Source: Xestospongia bergquistia (lineage: Eukaryota > Porifera > Demospongiae > Haplosclerida > Petrosiidae). From it: 64,000 bases of DNA. Positions 60,890 to 64,000 of the stretch are shown here, in pieces. Location: NCBI GenBank assembly GCA_963965975.1, contig OZ014411.1, forward strand, positions 14,028,501 to 14,092,500, in the 5' to 3' direction. The position numbers and the translations under genes were made by a program. Under the pieces are notes generated by a model. It was not told where the DNA came from. It did not search any database and saw nothing but the letters and a program-made list of their open reading frames with translations. Every line of letters starts with the position of its first letter. Within the stretch, counting starts at the first letter, position 1.

Positions 60890-60985
60890 TTGGAACAAAC
60901 ACAGACCCAATTTCTCAAGACAATTTACTCTTTAGACTGATGCATCTGACAGAGGTGTCAGACTAGTAACTAGACCGTCTCAATG
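60890..60985 (+). mobile_element. Small retroelement-like scrap (RNase H motif)
   Basis: The frame reads FTL, a stop, then TDASDRGVRLV, close to the RNase H start TDASDxGxGAVL of Ty3/gypsy-type polymerases. Nothing else of the element is seen. Too short for certainty. Confidence 0.25.
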
Positions 60986-61085
60986 AAAACAACTCAAGGC
61001 TAACTAGGTGAGTTTGGCTTTGCAACCATTCCAATTTGAAGTGTCACTGTGCTTGTGTCAAGCTTGTACTGAAGTCATCATTCTA

Positions 61086-61180
61086 CAGCTACAGGAAAGA
61101 TTACACAAAGCTAAAGACAAAAGATAGTCCAAAGAGAAGAGAAGATAAAATTACTGAAAGATGAGCTTACTAATGGTAAT
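61086..61180 (+). pseudogene. Coiled-coil exon fragment with frameshift
   Basis: After CTACAG the sequence reads LQERLHKAKDKR, a stop, then in another frame QREEKIKLLKDELTN before GTAAT. It is probably another piece of the coiled-coil gene seen at 50280 and 55592. Confidence 0.35.
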
Positions 61181-61199
61181 AAAACTATTAACTTGTACA

Positions 61200-62492
61200 T
61201 TTCTGCAATTAGACACTATGTTGTGTCATTTGGTTTTTAAGTATACTTATTCAAATTACACAGCCAAAAATTTACAAGCTGAGTCAATCCTGTATTAAAT
61301 ATAATATTAATTCAACAATGTGCTACAGTGTTGTATCATCTTGGATGAAAATCAATAACTTTAACAGTATTGCATTTTGATATTGTAGCAGATGTGACCT
61401 GCAATGATGATCCATGGAGTCTTTCCACTATTGATACATGATGGAAAAGAAATTTAAATATCACTTTTATTAGAAAATATGGCAGCCAATAATAGTATTG
61501 AAGATAAATAGATAATCTATTTGTGATTATAATTACTACTTTAATTACTGTTATAAGTGTATTTCAGACTTAAGTAAGCTTTAAAAAATTACAAAGGACA
61601 TTCTTGAAAAAGTAGACTTGTAAGAATCATTTTTCTCTCTAAATATATTTTAAAAGAGATGACATTGTGTGTAATTCTTTTAGGTTAGAATGAAGACTTG
61701 TATCATGTAAAAATAGGTATATTCAATAAGCTATATAAACTTGCCTAATGATTAATTGTATATTAATTGCAGCAGTACTAGTATTCAATAACCACTATCT
61801 GAGCTCTCTAATAATGCCCAGACCATTGTTAAGTTAATTACATGAAGTGTTTGGTTATATATTATTTATTCCTTGAAGTACACAACAATCAGACCTACTG
61901 CCCCCACAAAAACATAGTCAGTTTCATTATGAAATCAAAGATGGATGGATATTCAGGTATATACTATAGTTCATTTAATTATATTGATAACTGTTACCAT
62001 ACAGAGTTGAAGAAAACAGTTTTGTTTATTTATAATGGTAGTAGTTCATTGACCCTATCAAAGTATCTAGTCAGCGACCAGAAACAACAGTGGCATCCAT
62101 AGTGTTACTAGTAAGATTAATTTAATGAATTAATTTTAAAATGTCATAGAAATTTACAAAAAAGAAAGAAAGAGACATCCTTGTTCTGTTTGCAAAAGGT
62201 ATGATACCTTGACTTAGTTAAATTGTTTTTCATTGAAAGTAGTGGTATTCAAGCACTGGTACTGAGCAACTATCATCAAAAAAAGAAGACAGTGATTATT
62301 CTGTATAGAAAATATTACTTCCTGACAGTGATTAACAAATACCAAATAAGTGATTACAATATCAAATGTGAACAAGTTACAATATTGGATATTTTGTATC
62401 TAATATGATAAATGATAAGATTAATATTATGAATATTAATAGCAGTGGTTAAATAGGTTGGGTTAAATGAGCAATAATAGTAATTAGGCAGG
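61200..62492. other. AT-rich stretch without an assignable gene
   Basis: An 86-codon open frame at 61842-62102 (starts MKCLVIYYLFLEV) has low-complexity composition and no recognised motif. No other structure is supported. Confidence 0.35.
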
Positions 62493-62729
62493 CTAACTAG
62501 TGCGGTTCCCCATCAAATTCAGTGAAGACTTCTCTACATCTTTCTGGTATGGAGAATTGTAAACAATTTCCTCTTCAATTTCACTGTCAATCCACTCAAA
62601 TTGTGAGTGATAGTCAAATCTGTTGTCTTCATCTAAGATTGTCTGCCATTCATAATCAGAGGGAATGCTGTCTGTGTAATTAGTTTTCAACCACTCTCTG
62701 AATTTGACATAAATGTCTTTATTTGCCAT
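62493..62729 (-). CDS. Small acidic hypothetical protein, 78 residues
   Basis: ATG-initiated frame MANKDIYVKFREWLKTNYTD followed by an acidic, aromatic-rich segment (EWIDSEIEEEIVY). Balanced composition makes it look like a real or recently decayed protein or first exon. No family recognised. Confidence 0.4.
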   Translation of the reverse strand: MANKDIYVKFREWLKTNYTDSIPSDYEWQTILDEDNRFDYHSQFEWIDSEIEEEIVYNSPYQKDVEKSSLNLMGNRTS

Positions 62730-63250
62730 GTTCTCTGTATGACAAAACTTTCTCTACATTAAGGTATATGATTACATATTAATCAAATAATACACTCACA
62801 AGAATAGCAAGACTTTTGCAATATCCTTCTAAAGTCTACTTTCAATATTGCTAAGAACCTTGTGACAAATTTTTTGGTTATATATTGAGAATTAGTTGTA
62901 TTAGGTTTTTGTCCAAATACCTACATTGATGTAATATGTTAAAGAAACTACTATATATGCTACCCTTCATTTTTCATCACTTTTCCAATCAGTGAATTTT
63001 TGCTTAATGTATGTATATCTTTGTACTGTTAGATATGTATCTTTCTGTGATATCAGTAGCAGTCAATATTTCCTATTTTGACATAGTGAACTAAAGTGAC
63101 TAAAATCAGTAACCTTTCTCATTATTACCTTTATCTGTTGGTTAGTTAACTCTCAAGATAAATTTGAGCAAAATGGTTGACCATCATCTGCCAAGAACCC
63201 TATCTAATTCACTTATAAATAGATGATAATGAACGTTATATTCCTTAACC

Positions 63251-63548
63251 TGATGTGGGTAGTCTGTATTTTTAAATGACCTTTCTCTTGTTCTTTAATA
63301 GTTCTTTGTAGTTTTTTTATCATCTCATCAGCACGTTCTTGTTGGTCATAAATAAGAGATATTCTCTGGTGAATAGTTTTGACCTCATTCGTCAGCTCTT
63401 GAAAAAATGGATGAGGTCTGCTGGTGCTACTCAAAGTGACGGATGTATTCCTGTTGCTACTTGAAATTCTTTGTACTTGGGCTAACTGAATGTTAGGTGT
63501 AGATTGGTTATAAGGAGATGATCTCGCTTGACCTTGACTTTGACCTCG
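63251..63548 (-). CDS. Coiled-coil exon of an unrecognised minus-strand gene
   Basis: The minus frame opens RGQSQGQARSSPYNQSTPNI (Gln/Ser rich), then HPFFQELTNEVKTIHQRIS and DQQERADEMIKKLQRTIKEQ, a probable coiled coil. It ends at CAG/GTTAAG. An ATG at about 63566 (MFSGL) is in the same frame but is followed at once by TAA, one base from CAA (Gln). Either the true start is elsewhere or the gene has just acquired a nonsense change. The arrangement resembles coiled-coil nucleoporins, but I cannot assign it. Confidence 0.5.
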
Positions 63549-63677
63549 TTAAAGACCAGAAAACATTACTACAGATTTTCCCTCCAAATGGCGCTAATTC
63601 CAATATTACTATTTGTTAATTATTATTAAATTTTATTAATAGTACAAAGTTTAATTGATATTCAAAATTCACACAAT

Positions 63678-64000
63678 ATGGCGAGTTATAGTTGTGATGT
63701 TTGCGATCTCCGATTTCCCTTCAAATCTCATCTAGAAAGGCATTTAATGAGTGAGAGTCATCGTTAAAATTGTTCGTGATTACAAAAAAACACTTAAAAC
63801 CTGAAATGGACCGTGACTGAATCACTTGAAATATATTGTATTGACGATAAGATGTTGTCTGATCAAGTTAGTTTACCTTGTACTGTTCAAAACGTACTGC
63901 CTTAATGATGATACTAATAATGGAGATGAGAGTGAAAGTAGCATATCAGAGGACTTCAGTGATAACTCACTGGATATTTGTATATATTGGAATGCATACT
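63678..64000 (+). CDS. C2H2 zinc-finger gene start, runs off the window
   Basis: ATG at 63678 gives MASYSCDVCDLRFPFKSHLE then RHLMSESHR: one finger with C-x2-C-x12-H-x5-H, as in U1-like C2H2 fingers. TAA follows unless a GTTAAA donor at about 63764 is used. From about 63902 a second open stretch is acidic (NDDTNNGDESESSISEDFSD) and continues to the edge. A nucleic-acid-binding protein is likely. The start lies about 110 bp from the opposing gene, so a shared promoter is possible. Confidence 0.5.

Noticed and set aside
1-64000. tRNA or rRNA genes
   Set aside because: I scanned for A/B box-like and cloverleaf patterns by eye and saw none convincing; a tRNAscan run would settle it.

Overview
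The window looks like AT-rich nuclear DNA of an early-branching animal, most likely a demosponge of the Amphimedon type. The reasons are animal-type multi-exon genes (tetraspanin, p24/TMED, TRANK1-like, U5 snRNP GTPase), GT-AG introns often only about 45-110 nt long, single-exon genes close together, and abundant hAT-like elements, foldbacks and minisatellites. The species call is inference; an animal nuclear genome is secure.

Layout. (1) 1-10015: three ordinary genes: a di-N-acetylchitobiase (minus strand, intronless), a tetraspanin (8 exons) and a p24/TMED cargo receptor (4 exons). (2) 8829-46230: a tandem segmental array with a period of about 13 kb. Each unit starts in a 24-bp minisatellite, carries the last two exons of the TMED gene, then conserved non-coding sequence and a giant TRANK1-like gene (ankyrin repeats, UvrD/SF1 helicase core, TPR-like repeats, acidic tail). 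Copy 1 is intact (2600 codons by my exon model). Copy 2 has two frame lesions, copy 3 has four, and a fourth unit survives only as its 5' piece. (3) 46.6-48.4 kb: a decayed hAT transposon with TTF-type zinc finger and dimerisation-domain remnants. (4) 48.6-61 kb: two decayed, partly duplicated copies of a U5 snRNP GTPase gene (EFTUD2/Snu114) mixed with coiled-coil exon fragments, an UPF0696/C11orf68-like fragment, minisatellites, foldback elements and two E2F-like/ACGCGT promoter clusters. (5) 61-64 kb: short unassigned exons, including a minus-strand coiled-coil exon and a plus-strand C2H2 zinc-finger exon that runs off the window.

Most notable: the TRANK1-like array is being duplicated, converted and broken at the same time. 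Its protein has a segment resembling the RelE/ParE fold ahead of the helicase. Its junctions coincide with a minisatellite. An older, hidden layer of duplication lies in the 3' flanks. A roughly 107-nt element that can fold as a three-way junction is conserved between units. Exon boundaries were placed by eye from splice signals and reading frame; no alignment or database search was run.
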